A DNA stretch of 22,740 nt. Source: Eubacteriales bacterium. GTDB taxonomy: Bacteria > Bacillota_A > Clostridia > Christensenellales > Aristaeellaceae. The notes beneath the pieces were generated by a model. It did no database searches. It saw only the letters and a list, made by a program, of their open reading frames with translations, and was not told the DNA's origin. Both the position numbers and the translations under genes were made by a program. Positions within the stretch are counted from its first letter, which is position 1; each line of letters opens with the position of its first letter. Below are positions 1-6,821 of the stretch, piece by piece. The stretch spans positions 1 through 22,740 of the forward strand of contig JARKQO010000197.1 in NCBI GenBank assembly GCA_029974855.1, in the 5' to 3' direction.

Positions 1-1421
1 GGATTGTGGAATACCTGGCGGTATTGCGCATGAAGAAGGACATGAAGGGCCCCATCCTCTGCTTTGTGGGCCCTCCGGGGGTGGGCAAGACCTCCATCGT
101 CCGGGCCATCGCTAAGGCGGTGGGGCGGGAGTTTGTGCAGATGTCCTTGGGCGGCGTGCGGGATGAGGCGGAGATTCGCGGGCACCGCCGCACCTATGTG
201 GGGGCCATCCCCGGGCGCATCATCGCGGGGATGAAGCAGGCGGGGACCATGAACCCCGTGTTCCTGTTTGACGAGATCGACAAGATGAGCTCCGACTTCC
301 GGGGGGACCCCTCGGCGGCCTTGCTGGAGGTGCTGGACGCGGAGCAGAATCATTCCTTCCGGGACCATTACCTGGAGCTGCCCTTTGATCTGAGCCGGGT
401 GATGTTCATCACCACGGCCAACACGGTGGACACCATTCCGCCTCCCTTGCTGGACCGGCTGGAGATCATCGAGGTGCCCAGCTATACCGAGGAGGAGAAG
501 CTGAAAATCGCCAAGAGGCACCTGCTGCCCAAGCAGATCGTTCAACATGGGCTTCAGGGCCGCAGCGTGAAGATGGCGGACAAGGTAATGCGCAGCCTCA
601 TCGAGGGCTATACCCGGGAGGCCGGGGTGCGGACTTTGGAGCGCACCTTGGCCCGGGTGGTGCGCAAGGCCACGGTGGAGATTCTGGACACCGATGCCAC
701 GGAGGTGAACGTGACCCAGGAGAAGCTGAAGGAGTACCTGGGGGCGGTCAAATACCTGCGGGACCTGCCGGAGAAGGAGAGCCGGGTGGGCGTGGTGATC
801 GGCCTGGCCTATACCGCCGTGGGCGGGGAGACCCTGGAGGTGGAATGCACCATCATGCAGGGCTCCGGGGCGCTGCAGCTGACCGGAAAGCTGGGGGACG
901 TGATGCAGGAAAGCGCCAAGGCGGCCCTGTCCTGGGTTCGGGCCCACGCGGACGATTGGGGCATCCATTCCGATTTCTTCAAACAAAACGATATTCATAT
1001 CCACGTGCCCGAGGGCGCTGTGCCCAAGGACGGCCCCTCGGCGGGGGTCACTTTGGCCACCGCCTTGGTCAGCGCCCTGACGGAGATCCCCGTGAAGCAG
1101 AGCGTGGCCATGACCGGGGAAATCACCCTCCGGGGCCGGGTGCTGCCCATTGGCGGCGTGAAGGAAAAGCTGCTGGCCGCCTACCGGGCCGGCATCCCCC
1201 TGGTGCTGCTGCCCACGGAGAATGAAAAGGACCTGGAGGAGATTCCCGCCGGGGTATTGGACAAGGTGAAGGTGCAGCCCATCTCCGACATCCGGGAGGT
1301 GCTGGAGGCGGCTTTGCTGAGCCCCTTGCCCACGGGGGACGCCGGCAACAGCGCCGCCCTCTCCTCCGATCCCCTGACCATCCCGCCCTCCCCGGCCCCC
1401 GGCGCCTTTGGAAGGGTGTAA
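1..1421 (+). CDS. lon: ATP-dependent protease Lon (LonA), 3' part
   Basis: This is the C-terminal part of the cytoplasmic AAA+ serine protease LonA, which unfolds and degrades damaged and regulatory proteins. The gene is cut by the window edge: the reading frame is already open at base 3 and the N-terminal substrate-recognition domain lies outside. Visible in order are the Walker A motif GPPGVGKTS (near bases 70-100), Walker [10 protein letters not shown], the AAA+ lid, and the S16 protease domain. The catalytic serine of GPSAG is the codon at 1038-1040 and the catalytic lysine of GGVKEK is at 1161-1163. About 30 Pro/Ala/Ser-rich residues follow the protease domain and look like a disordered tail. 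Three bases separate the stop from engB, the lonA-ysxC pairing known from Bacillus. Product identity is very secure; only the start is unseen. Confidence 0.97.
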   Translation, partial: IVEYLAVLRMKKDMKGPILCFVGPPGVGKTSIVRAIAKAVGREFVQMSLGGVRDEAEIRGHRRTYVGAIPGRIIAGMKQAGTMNPVFLFDEIDKMSSDFRGDPSAALLEVLDAEQNHSFRDHYLELPFDLSRVMFITTANTVDTIPPPLLDRLEIIEVPSYTEEEKLKIAKRHLLPKQIVQHGLQGRSVKMADKVMRSLIEGYTREAGVRTLERTLARVVRKATVEILDTDATEVNVTQEKLKEYLGAVKYLRDLPEKESRVGVVIGLAYTAVGGETLEVECTIMQGSGALQLTGKLGDVMQESAKAALSWVRAHADDWGIHSDFFKQNDIHIHVPEGAVPKDGPSAGVTLATALVSALTEIPVKQSVAMTGEITLRGRVLPIGGVKEKLLAAYRAGIPLVLLPTENEKDLEEIPAGVLDKVKVQPISDIREVLEAALLSPLPTGDAGNSAALSSDPLTIPPSPAPGAFGRV

Positions 1422-1424
1422 CCC

Positions 1425-2069
1425 ATGGAGATCAAAAGCGCTTCTTTTGTAACCAGCCTGGCCCTCTACGCGGAGCAGCCCCCGGTGGTATTGCCGCAGC
1501 TGGCGGTGGTGGGAAAGAGCAACGTGGGCAAAAGCTCGCTGATCAACGCCCTGTGCAATCGCAGGAAGCTTTGCAAAACCAGCTCCACCCCCGGAAAGAC
1601 CCGGCTGATCAACGTTTTTTTGATCAATGAACAGTTTCATCTCATCGACCTGCCAGGCTATGGCTTCGCCAAGGTGGACAAGGCGGAAAAGCAGCGCTGG
1701 GGCGCCATGATGGATGGGTATTTTCAGCACAGCACCTTGCTGCGCCACGTGCTGCACCTGGTGGACATCCGCCACGAGCCCAGCCAGGACGATTTGACCA
1801 TGAACCGCTATCTGCGGGAGATGGGCATTTCCTTTAGCGTCATCGCCACCAAGGCCGACAAGGTCAGCCGGGGGGCCCGGATGAAGCAGCTGGCTCCCCT
1901 CTGCCGGGGGTTGCAAAAGCAGCCCTGGGAGATTCTCCCCTTCTCCAGCCAGGACGGCACAGGCCGGGAGGAGCTGCTGGACCTGATCGAAAAAATTCCT
2001 TTCCTACATCCCTCCCAAGAGCCCTTGAGGGGGGAGGAGCAATATGGTACAATCTCTCTAGAGGAATAA
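1425..2069 (+). CDS. engB: Ribosome biogenesis GTPase EngB (YsxC/YihA)
   Basis: A small GTPase of the TrmE-Era-EngA-EngB superfamily; in Bacillus subtilis YsxC is needed for late assembly of the 50S ribosomal subunit. At 214 residues it is of normal family length. Visible G motifs are G1 GKSNVGKS (about residues 30-37), the TPGKT switch I segment, G3 DLPGYG (about 75-80) and G4 TKAD (about 142-145). The ATG is preceded by AAGGGTG, which overlaps the end of lon, so the two are very probably cotranscribed. The last 25 residues are acidic and poorly conserved-looking. A candidate promoter for the next gene lies inside the 3' end of this gene. Confidence 0.96.
   Translation: MEIKSASFVTSLALYAEQPPVVLPQLAVVGKSNVGKSSLINALCNRRKLCKTSSTPGKTRLINVFLINEQFHLIDLPGYGFAKVDKAEKQRWGAMMDGYFQHSTLLRHVLHLVDIRHEPSQDDLTMNRYLREMGISFSVIATKADKVSRGARMKQLAPLCRGLQKQPWEILPFSSQDGTGREELLDLIEKIPFLHPSQEPLRGEEQYGTISLEE
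2025..2053 (+). promoter_or_regulatory. Candidate sigmaA promoter upstream of the GNAT-like gene
   Basis: TTGAGG (2025-2030) and TACAAT (2048-2053) are separated by exactly 17 bases, inside the 3' end of engB. Start of transcription would be near 2060, about 55 bases before the ATG at 2116. The -35 matches 4 of 6 and the -10 matches 5 of 6 consensus bases. It could let the GNAT-like gene be expressed independently of lon-engB. This is a sequence match only. Confidence 0.45.
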
Positions 2070-2115
2070 ACAAGCTGGCTTCGCCGCGGTCAATCCATAC
2101 AAAGGAGGACGCCGG

Positions 2116-3264
2116 ATGATTCACGTTAGAGAGATCGAAAAGACCCAAAAGGGAATTCGGGAGTTTCTGGACCTGCCCTACAGGCTGTACCGGAAGGACC
2201 CCAACTGGGTGCCTCCCCTGTACGGCACGGTGTTGCGCTCCCTTTTGGGGGAAAACAACCCCCTGCTGTGCGGGGAGCATCAGTTTTTCATGGCCTATGA
2301 CGGGGAGAAGCCCGTGGCCCGGGTGCTGGCGGGGGTGGACACCCGGCTGAATGAGCGCCTGGGGGAGAAGCGGGGCTACATCAGCCTCTTTGAAACCGAG
2401 AAAAACATGGAGTATGCCCGGGCGGTGCTGGACGCGGCCATGGAATACCTGCTGTCCTTGGGGATGGAAAGGGTGGTGGGCCCCAACACTCCGGGTTTTA
2501 ACGATTTCAGCAAAGGCCTGCTCCAGGAGGGCTTCGACGGAAGACCCGTGCTGTTCAACCCCTACAACCCGCCTTTTTACAATGATTTCCTCACCGCCTA
2601 CGGCTTTACCAAGCACCGGGACCATTACGCCTATTGGCTGGAGCTTGCGGACTTTCCCGTGGCGGAAACGGAGCGCCTCAGCGAGATGGCCCAAAAGCGC
2701 TTCGGGTTCCGGGTGGAGAGCGTGGACCCCCGCAAGGTGGACCATGCCCTGCTGGCCAAGCAGATTTCCCAGGTGGTCACCGAGGCGTTCCCGGAGCACT
2801 GGGAGCTGGTGCCCCCCACGGACGCGGACATTTTGGATGAAATGAAGGGCCTGCTCAACTTCTCCGAAAGCGGCCTGATCGTGATGGCCTTTGCCCAGGA
2901 GCGCCCCGTGGGGGTGCTGGTGGCCTTCCCGGATTTCAACCCCCTGCTGAAAACCAACCAGGGAAGGCTGTTCCCCTTTGGCTGGATCACCATGCTCCTG
3001 GGGCGCAAAAGCGTCCGGGTGGCCCGGTGCCTGATGCTGTTCGTATCCCCGGATTATCAGCGCAAGGCCGTCAGCGCCGCCTTGGCCCGAACCGCCTACG
3101 AGAACGCCAAGGGGCTGGGCTATCAGGCCATCGAGGCCTCCACCATCGACGAAACCAACCTTCCCTCCATCCTCAATACCCAGCGGATGGGGGCCCAGCG
3201 CTACCGGGTGTACCGGCAGTATGAAAAAACCCTGGAGCCCTGCCCGCCCCCGCGGCAGGAATAG
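2116..3264 (+). CDS. GNAT-like acyltransferase family protein, YghO-type
   Basis: A 382-residue cytoplasmic protein resembling the large YghO-like branch of the GNAT acetyltransferase superfamily. The N-terminal block with FLDLPYRLYRKDPNWVPPL is typical of that family, as are the later VGPNTPGFNDF and NPYNPPFYNDF segments. A second GNAT-like half (about residues 245-370) contains VSPDYQRKAVSAALARTAYE, resembling an acetyl-CoA loop, followed by IDETNLPSILNTQRMGAQRY. The substrate is unknown and should not be guessed. The start is secure: AAAGGAGG lies 7 bases before the ATG. The gene ends in TAG, which matters when judging the in-frame TAG of ftsZ. It may have its own promoter at 2025-2053. 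Confidence 0.75.
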   Translation: MIHVREIEKTQKGIREFLDLPYRLYRKDPNWVPPLYGTVLRSLLGENNPLLCGEHQFFMAYDGEKPVARVLAGVDTRLNERLGEKRGYISLFETEKNMEYARAVLDAAMEYLLSLGMERVVGPNTPGFNDFSKGLLQEGFDGRPVLFNPYNPPFYNDFLTAYGFTKHRDHYAYWLELADFPVAETERLSEMAQKRFGFRVESVDPRKVDHALLAKQISQVVTEAFPEHWELVPPTDADILDEMKGLLNFSESGLIVMAFAQERPVGVLVAFPDFNPLLKTNQGRLFPFGWITMLLGRKSVRVARCLMLFVSPDYQRKAVSAALARTAYENAKGLGYQAIEASTIDETNLPSILNTQRMGAQRYRVYRQYEKTLEPCPPPRQE

Positions 3265-3367
3265 CCCGGGGAAAAAGGCAAAACAGGCGCTCCTTTTCAC
3301 ATTCCCCCAGGGTGTGCATAGCATGCAGTAGCCTCCCCTGGTGGCAAGTTGGAAGGAGTGTTCTTTC

Positions 3368-3730
3368 ATGCAACGAAGTTTGTGGATGCGTCCCGCTCTG
3401 CAAAAAAGCGAGGCTGTATTCTTGCCCGCCTTGCAGCGGATGGTTGGCGAGCCGCAGTTTTCCGATCCCTATTTTTACGTCACACCCTCCGGGGAAAACC
3501 CCTTTGTGCCCGTCCCAGGGGATGAGATGGCCCCGGCGCCCAGTACCACCACGGCCCTGAGCACCTATGTGCGCCCCCGGGGGAGCATGGCGGGCCGAAG
3601 CGTGCTGCGGGCCGCCGGGGTGGCGGAGAACCCCTACATGCGCCAGGGAGCCCGGCCTACTTATTACCAAAAGACGCCAAGCCGCCCCAAAACCAACCGA
3701 TGGGGCTTTCCCTACGGCCGGATGGCATAA
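3368..3730 (+). CDS. Unrecognised 120-residue protein
   Basis: I do not recognise this protein. The start chosen is the ATG at 3368, which has GGAAGGAG about 9 bases upstream; an upstream in-frame GTG at 3341 lacks such a site. The protein is rich in Pro, Tyr, Arg and Met, with no predicted membrane segment, signal peptide or cysteine motif. It contains YVTPSGENPFVPVPGDEM around residues 37-54 and a basic C-terminus. It looks largely disordered. Support for its being real is a good ribosome site, codon use like its neighbours, and a hairpin beginning at its stop codon. The 103 bases before it (3265-3367) hold no clear promoter. Confidence 0.55.
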   Translation: MQRSLWMRPALQKSEAVFLPALQRMVGEPQFSDPYFYVTPSGENPFVPVPGDEMAPAPSTTTALSTYVRPRGSMAGRSVLRAAGVAENPYMRQGARPTYYQKTPSRPKTNRWGFPYGRMA

Positions 3731-3764
3731 AGAACGGAGCGGTATCGGCCCCGCTCCGTTCTTT
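3729..3764. terminator. Symmetrical hairpin between convergent genes, probable bidirectional terminator
   Basis: A perfect 14-base inverted repeat (3729-3742 with 3751-3764; arm AAAGAACGGAGCGG) encloses an 8-base loop and overlaps the stop codon of the gene at 3368-3730. The arm carries an A-rich left end and a T-rich right end, so either strand gives a GC stem with a short U-rich 3' flank. It lies between two convergent genes, fitting a shared terminator. The U-tract is short, so efficiency is uncertain. Confidence 0.7.
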
Positions 3765-3797
3765 GGAAATCCATGATGGGAAGCCTGACGGCTCCGT

Positions 3798-4652
3798 TTA
3801 GCGAACAAATAGCTGAGTTACGTACACAAAGCCTTGGGAGTCATAGCATACCCCGATGCCTACCTTGGTCCACTGGGAGCCCAAAATGTTGGTGCGGTGG
3901 CCCGTGCTGCTCATGAAGGCGGCCTGGGCTTTGGTCACCGTAGCGTGATGGGCGATGTTTTCCCCAACGGAAGCAAAGGAATATCCATTGTTGCGCAGCA
4001 TGTTCGCGGCGCTGCCCAAGGTGGGGGAGGTATGGGCGAAGTACTTGTTGGTATACATGTCGGTGCTCTTCATCCGGGCCAGGCTGGAGAGCACGGGGTC
4101 CAGCGCCAGGGCGGCGCGGCCGTTGTTGGCCCGGTCCTGGTTCAACAATTGAAAAGCAATTGCCTCTTGCGTACTGACAGAACCCGTAGTATAATCTCCA
4201 CCTGTGGAGGATGTGGGCTTGGGGGTAGCAGCCGGAGGATTGGTCGGTTTTGCGGTAGCGCTTGGCTTTTGCGTGGGCGTGCTGGGCCGAAGCGGACATC
4301 CGCCGGAGTTATTGCCAGTGCTGCTGTCCACGGTGGGCTTGGGCGCGGCGGTGGGCTTGGGCGTAGCCTCCGGGGCCGGGGTGGCCGTGGGGGCCGGAGT
4401 GGCCGCAGGGGCCTGGGTGGGAGCAGGCGTGGCCTCGGGCTTGACAGTGGGATCGGGAGCCTGGGAACTTCCTTGGCTGCCGCAATCCTTGGAAGACCAC
4501 ACGGCGCTCTGGGTGGTATCGCAGTTGGTAGGTTGCCGGTAGGGCCATCCCGTAAAGCCGAACTGCGAAGTGGGAGCCCCGGAAGCAAGAGCGGCTCCGC
4601 TGACCGTGAGGCTCAGGACAACCAGGAGAGCGAGCAGACGTTTGAAATTCAT
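3798..4652 (-). CDS. Secreted CAP/SCP-domain protein with Pro/Thr-rich linker (YkwD-like)
   Basis: A 284-residue exported protein. Residues 1-23 are a signal peptide (basic start, hydrophobic core, ALA cleavage site). Residues 65-148 form a low-complexity linker of TPAP/TPKP repeats, which would hold the globular domain away from the membrane or wall. Residues 162-284 are a CAP domain of the bacterial YkwD type: the cavity residues are His207 (AHTSP), Glu231 (GENIA) and His252 (STGHRTNIL). The biochemical role of bacterial CAP proteins is generally unknown. GGAGGTG lies 5 bases before the ATG. The stop codon faces the hairpin at 3729-3764. The gene is divergent from the zinc-ribbon gene and its promoter overlaps a large inverted repeat. 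No sortase or anchoring motif is seen. Confidence 0.9.
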   Translation of the reverse strand: MNFKRLLALLVVLSLTVSGAALASGAPTSQFGFTGWPYRQPTNCDTTQSAVWSSKDCGSQGSSQAPDPTVKPEATPAPTQAPAATPAPTATPAPEATPKPTAAPKPTVDSSTGNNSGGCPLRPSTPTQKPSATAKPTNPPAATPKPTSSTGGDYTTGSVSTQEAIAFQLLNQDRANNGRAALALDPVLSSLARMKSTDMYTNKYFAHTSPTLGSAANMLRNNGYSFASVGENIAHHATVTKAQAAFMSSTGHRTNILGSQWTKVGIGVCYDSQGFVYVTQLFVR

Positions 4653-4671
4653 AGGACACCTCCAAATGTTA

Positions 4672-4709
4672 AAATATTACGTCCATGACGTAACGAAATC
4701 GTAATATTT
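4672..4709. promoter_or_regulatory. Nested inverted repeats, candidate operator upstream of the CAP gene
   Basis: Two palindromes are nested. The outer arms are AAATATTACG (4672-4681) and CGTAATATTT (4700-4709), a perfect 10-base repeat. The inner arms are TTACGTC (4677-4683) and GACGTAA (4687-4693), 3 bases apart. The block covers the candidate -10 of the CAP gene. The layout suits a dimeric repressor site; the protein is unknown. The word ATGACGTAA recurs at 5981-5989 before mraZ. Confidence 0.5.
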
Positions 4710-4726
4710 ATTTCTCACATTTGCAA
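4698..4726 (-). promoter_or_regulatory. Candidate promoter of the CAP gene
   Basis: Read on the minus strand, TTGCAA (4726-4721) and TACGAT (4703-4698) are 17 bases apart, about 45 bases before the ATG. Both boxes match 4 of 6 consensus bases. The -10 lies within the inverted repeat 4672-4709, so binding there could block transcription. TTGCAA is self-complementary and could also serve the divergent gene, but no convincing plus-strand -10 follows it at the right distance. Confidence 0.35.
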
Positions 4727-4810
4727 TCGATTTTCCAGGATATTTCCATGGTAAGAATTACAATTGGGATGAAAACGCCCAATACCAACATTTTCAGGAG
4801 GTTCCAGCTG

Positions 4811-5215
4811 ATGAATCTAGTCAAATGTCCCCGGTGCGAGCTCAACTACATTCAGGAAACTGAAAAGTACTGCAAGGTTTGCCTGCGGGAAATGAAGGGC
4901 GAACCCGCGCAAGATGAGATGGAGCTTTGTTCCGTATGCAACGCGGCCCCCGCGTTGCCCGGCAAGGATGTTTGCTTGAGCTGCCATAAGGAGATGCTGG
5001 CCGGGGGCGGCGACGACGGGGCCGAGGGGCCCGAGGCTGTGGACGAAAACACCATGGGCCTGGATTCCGTCAGCACCATGGACGAGATCATTCCCCAGAT
5101 CCGCGAGGACATCCCCGAAGGGGAGTTCGGGGAGATCGAGAGCGAGCTCTCCTTGGAGAGCGTCATCGAGGATGAGCAAAGCGACCAGGACGACGAGGAC
5201 TCCGATGAGGAATAA
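4811..5215 (+). CDS. Tandem zinc-ribbon protein with acidic tail, function unknown
   Basis: A 134-residue protein of unknown function. It has eight cysteines in two modules of identical spacing, CX2C-X11-CX2C (Cys 6, 9, 21, 24 and Cys 40, 43, 55, 58), so it very probably binds two zinc ions. Residues 66-134 are strongly acidic, ending in a run of Asp and Glu, and contain no hydrophobic segment. Such a layout suits a protein-protein adaptor or a nucleic-acid-associated factor, but this is inference. The start is the ATG at 4811, preceded by CAGGAGG at 8-9 bases; an upstream in-frame TTG at 4721 has no ribosome site. It lies 39 bases before the metallophosphoesterase gene and may share its transcript. 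Confidence 0.75.
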   Translation: MNLVKCPRCELNYIQETEKYCKVCLREMKGEPAQDEMELCSVCNAAPALPGKDVCLSCHKEMLAGGGDDGAEGPEAVDENTMGLDSVSTMDEIIPQIREDIPEGEFGEIESELSLESVIEDEQSDQDDEDSDEE

Positions 5216-5254
5216 CGGGTAAGCCTGTATCCACCGCTTTGAAACGAGGTTTTC

Positions 5255-5950
5255 ATGTCCGTTTTCGCCATTGCCGATTTGCATTTGCCCGGTCAGAACG
5301 ACAAGCCCATGAGCGTTTTTGGCGCGCAGTGGGACCGCCATTTTGAAAGAATCCGGCAAAGCTGGCGGGAGAATGTGCAGCAGGAGGACATCGTGCTCAT
5401 TCCCGGGGATATCAGCTGGGCCATGCATCTTCCCCACGCTATGGAGGATTTGGAGGCCATTGGGGCGCTGCCCGGGAAAAAAGTTTTGCTGCGGGGCAAC
5501 CACGATTATTGGTGGAGCTCCATCAGCAAGGTCCGCGCTATGCTTCCCCCCGGGATGCACGCCCTTCAAAACGACGCTTTGGCCCTGGATGGGCAGGTTT
5601 TTTGCGGGGCCAGGGGATGGACCTTTCCCACCCCCGCCTGCCCCTTGCCGGACCAGGACCGCAGGATCTACGAGCGGGAGCTGCTGCGGCTGGAGATGTC
5701 CCTTGCAGCCGCCCGGCGGATGGGGGAAGGCCTGCCCCTGACGGTGCTGATGCACTTCCCGCCCCTATTGGCGGACGGGGCGGACACCGCCTTTACCCGG
5801 CTGCTGGAGCAAAGCCCGGCCAGGCAGGTGGTTTACGGGCATTTGCATGGGGCCGGGATTAAAAACGGCTTTGTGGGAAAGCGGAATGGGATTGAGTATC
5901 TGCTGGTTTCCTGCGACGCGCTGGAGTTTTCGCCCCTTCGGATTTCCTGA
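5255..5950 (+). CDS. Calcineurin-like metallophosphoesterase
   Basis: A 231-residue cytoplasmic phosphoesterase of the calcineurin-like superfamily, which uses two metal ions to split phosphoester bonds. The full metal-site signature is visible: Asp8 and His10 (ADLH), Asp52 (GDISW), Asn82 and His83 (GNHDYWW), His167 (LMHFPP), and His196/His198 (GHLHG). The WW after GNHDY and the SW after GDI are typical of a Firmicutes subgroup whose substrate is not established. Length is normal and there is no signal peptide. AACGAGG precedes the ATG. It is the last gene before the dcw control region. Confidence 0.9.
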   Translation: MSVFAIADLHLPGQNDKPMSVFGAQWDRHFERIRQSWRENVQQEDIVLIPGDISWAMHLPHAMEDLEAIGALPGKKVLLRGNHDYWWSSISKVRAMLPPGMHALQNDALALDGQVFCGARGWTFPTPACPLPDQDRRIYERELLRLEMSLAAARRMGEGLPLTVLMHFPPLLADGADTAFTRLLEQSPARQVVYGHLHGAGIKNGFVGKRNGIEYLLVSCDALEFSPLRIS

Positions 5951-5979
5951 TTGGTAAAGACTTCCAATTTTTAAACTTT

Positions 5980-6021
5980 ATATGACGTAATTGTTAAGTT
6001 TTAGGAGGGTTTTCGTCATAT
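5980..6021. promoter_or_regulatory. Inverted repeat ATATGACG/CGTCATAT before mraZ
   Basis: Perfect 8-base arms, ATATGACG (5980-5987) and CGTCATAT (6014-6021), flank 26 bases of AT-rich DNA. The left arm runs into ATGACGTAA, the same 9-base word found in the CAP-gene operator region (4685-4693). It is too widely spaced for a terminator and may be a pair of half-sites for one regulator. Confidence 0.4.
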
Positions 6022-6048
6022 TATAGACTCAAAAGTTCCTTTTTAGGG

Positions 6049-6087
6049 GCGAAAATGCCGTGATGCAAGCCATCACGGCATTTTCGC
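6049..6087. terminator. Perfect 17-bp hairpin between metallophosphoesterase and mraZ
   Basis: Arms 6049-6065 (GCGAAAATGCCGTGATG) and 6071-6087 are perfectly complementary with a 5-base loop. Like the hairpin at 3729-3764, the A-run sits in the left arm and the T-run in the right arm, so it is symmetrical for both strands. It lies about 100 bases after the metallophosphoesterase stop and upstream of the mraZ promoter, so it most likely ends the upstream transcript. It lacks a U-tract beyond the stem, so a cruciform or repeat-family element is an alternative. Confidence 0.6.
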
Positions 6088-6106
6088 GCATACCAAGCAT
6101 TGTATA

Positions 6107-6120
6107 AGAACTCGCGTTCT
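6107..6120. promoter_or_regulatory. SOS-box-like palindrome
   Basis: AGAAC-N4-GTTCT (6107-6111 and 6116-6120) contains the GAAC-N4-GTTC core of the Gram-positive LexA (DinR) site, whose consensus is CGAAC-N4-GTTCG. The outermost base of each half differs. It lies about 65 bases upstream of the mraZ -35. LexA control of a division cluster is plausible, but the match is imperfect and distant from the main promoter. Confidence 0.25.
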
Positions 6121-6162
6121 CGCAACCATGAAAAAGATGGACTGAAATGTTACCAAAACAAA

Positions 6163-6180
6163 GGAGTTGCCTAGAACTCC
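6163..6180. promoter_or_regulatory. Inverted repeat GGAGTT-N6-AACTCC abutting the mraZ promoter
   Basis: Perfect 6-base arms at 6163-6168 and 6175-6180 end 4 bases before the -35 box at 6185. This position suits an activator site or a repressor overlapping polymerase contacts. The binding protein is unknown; the known TGGG-type MraZ repeats were not recognised here. Confidence 0.35.
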
Positions 6181-6184
6181 AGAG

Positions 6185-6213
6185 TTGACATTTTCATAAT
6201 GGTGGATAATAAT
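6185..6213 (+). promoter_or_regulatory. Main dcw promoter, sigmaA type
   Basis: TTGACA (6185-6190), a perfect -35, is followed after 17 bases by AATAAT (6208-6213), 5 of 6 bases of the -10 consensus. Transcription would start near 6220, about 22 bases before the mraZ start. This is one of the two best promoters in the window and probably drives much of the cluster to ftsQ or beyond. Confidence 0.75.
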
Positions 6214-6241
6214 GGAGTCACGTCCCATTTTAGGGTGAAAT

Positions 6242-6778
6242 ATGGAGGCAAAGAGAGGGGTGAGGCCCATGGACGGTTTTGAACCCCAAAACCATGTCCA
6301 GGCCGGGCCCCAGGGAGCCGCCGCACCCCAGTCCTATTCCTTCTTCGGCTCCTACGAGCACTCCCTGGACGCCAAGGGAAGAATCATCATCCCTCTGACA
6401 TACCGCCCCGCCTTGGGGGAGACCTTTACCATCGGACCCACCCGGGATTTTCAGGGCATCGCCCTGTATCCCAACGGGGTTTTCGCCCAGCTGCTTTGCG
6501 AGATTCGGGCCATGAACCCCAGAAAGCCCATTGTGCAGCGGTTCTCCGACCAGGTTTCCAAGCTCAGCTTCCCCGGCTCTCAGGCGGATTCCCAGGGCAG
6601 GCTTCTGCTGCCGGCCACCTTGCGGCAAAGGATGCTGGGGGAGGCGAAGGATTTGGAAATCAGCGGCGCCTTCGACCATGTGCGCATTATGGACAGCGCC
6701 AGGGCCAAGGCCGAGGATCTCTACTTTACCGACAATTTGGAATCCATTTTGGAACAGTTGGGCAATTTGGACGATTGA
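6242..6778 (+). CDS. mraZ: Transcriptional regulator MraZ
   Basis: MraZ is the first gene of most dcw clusters; in Escherichia coli and mollicutes it is a ring-forming DNA-binding protein that regulates its own operon. Two SpoVT/AbrB-like domains are visible, around residues 37-83 and 108-155, each with its DXXGR signature: DAKGR at 43-47 and DSQGR at 116-120. The protein is 178 residues, longer than the usual 140-150, because about 34 polar residues precede the first domain. Two starts are possible: ATG at 6242, with AGGGTG 4-5 bases upstream, and ATG at 6269, preceded by GAGAGGGG. The first is chosen; the second would still leave an extension. The usual next gene, rsmH, is absent and ftsL-like follows after 43 bases. 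Confidence 0.93.
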   Translation: MEAKRGVRPMDGFEPQNHVQAGPQGAAAPQSYSFFGSYEHSLDAKGRIIIPLTYRPALGETFTIGPTRDFQGIALYPNGVFAQLLCEIRAMNPRKPIVQRFSDQVSKLSFPGSQADSQGRLLLPATLRQRMLGEAKDLEISGAFDHVRIMDSARAKAEDLYFTDNLESILEQLGNLDD

Positions 6779-6821
6779 CCGGGGCCGGTTCTAGGACCCA
6801 AACCGAGAGGATAGGATTACG

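Noticed and set aside
1864..3369. Long minus-strand open frame opposite engB and the GNAT-like gene
   Set aside because: It is antisense to two well-supported genes, has biased low-complexity composition and no recognisable domain; GC-rich DNA often yields such frames.
4721..4810. Upstream TTG start for the zinc-ribbon protein
   Set aside because: No ribosome site precedes it, while the ATG at 4811 has CAGGAGG at good distance and starts right before the first cysteine pair.
6190..6241. MraZ-binding repeats of the TGGG or AAAGTG type before mraZ
   Set aside because: Only GTGGA and ATGGA with a 10-base period were seen; a third unit is missing and the match to either known consensus is poor.
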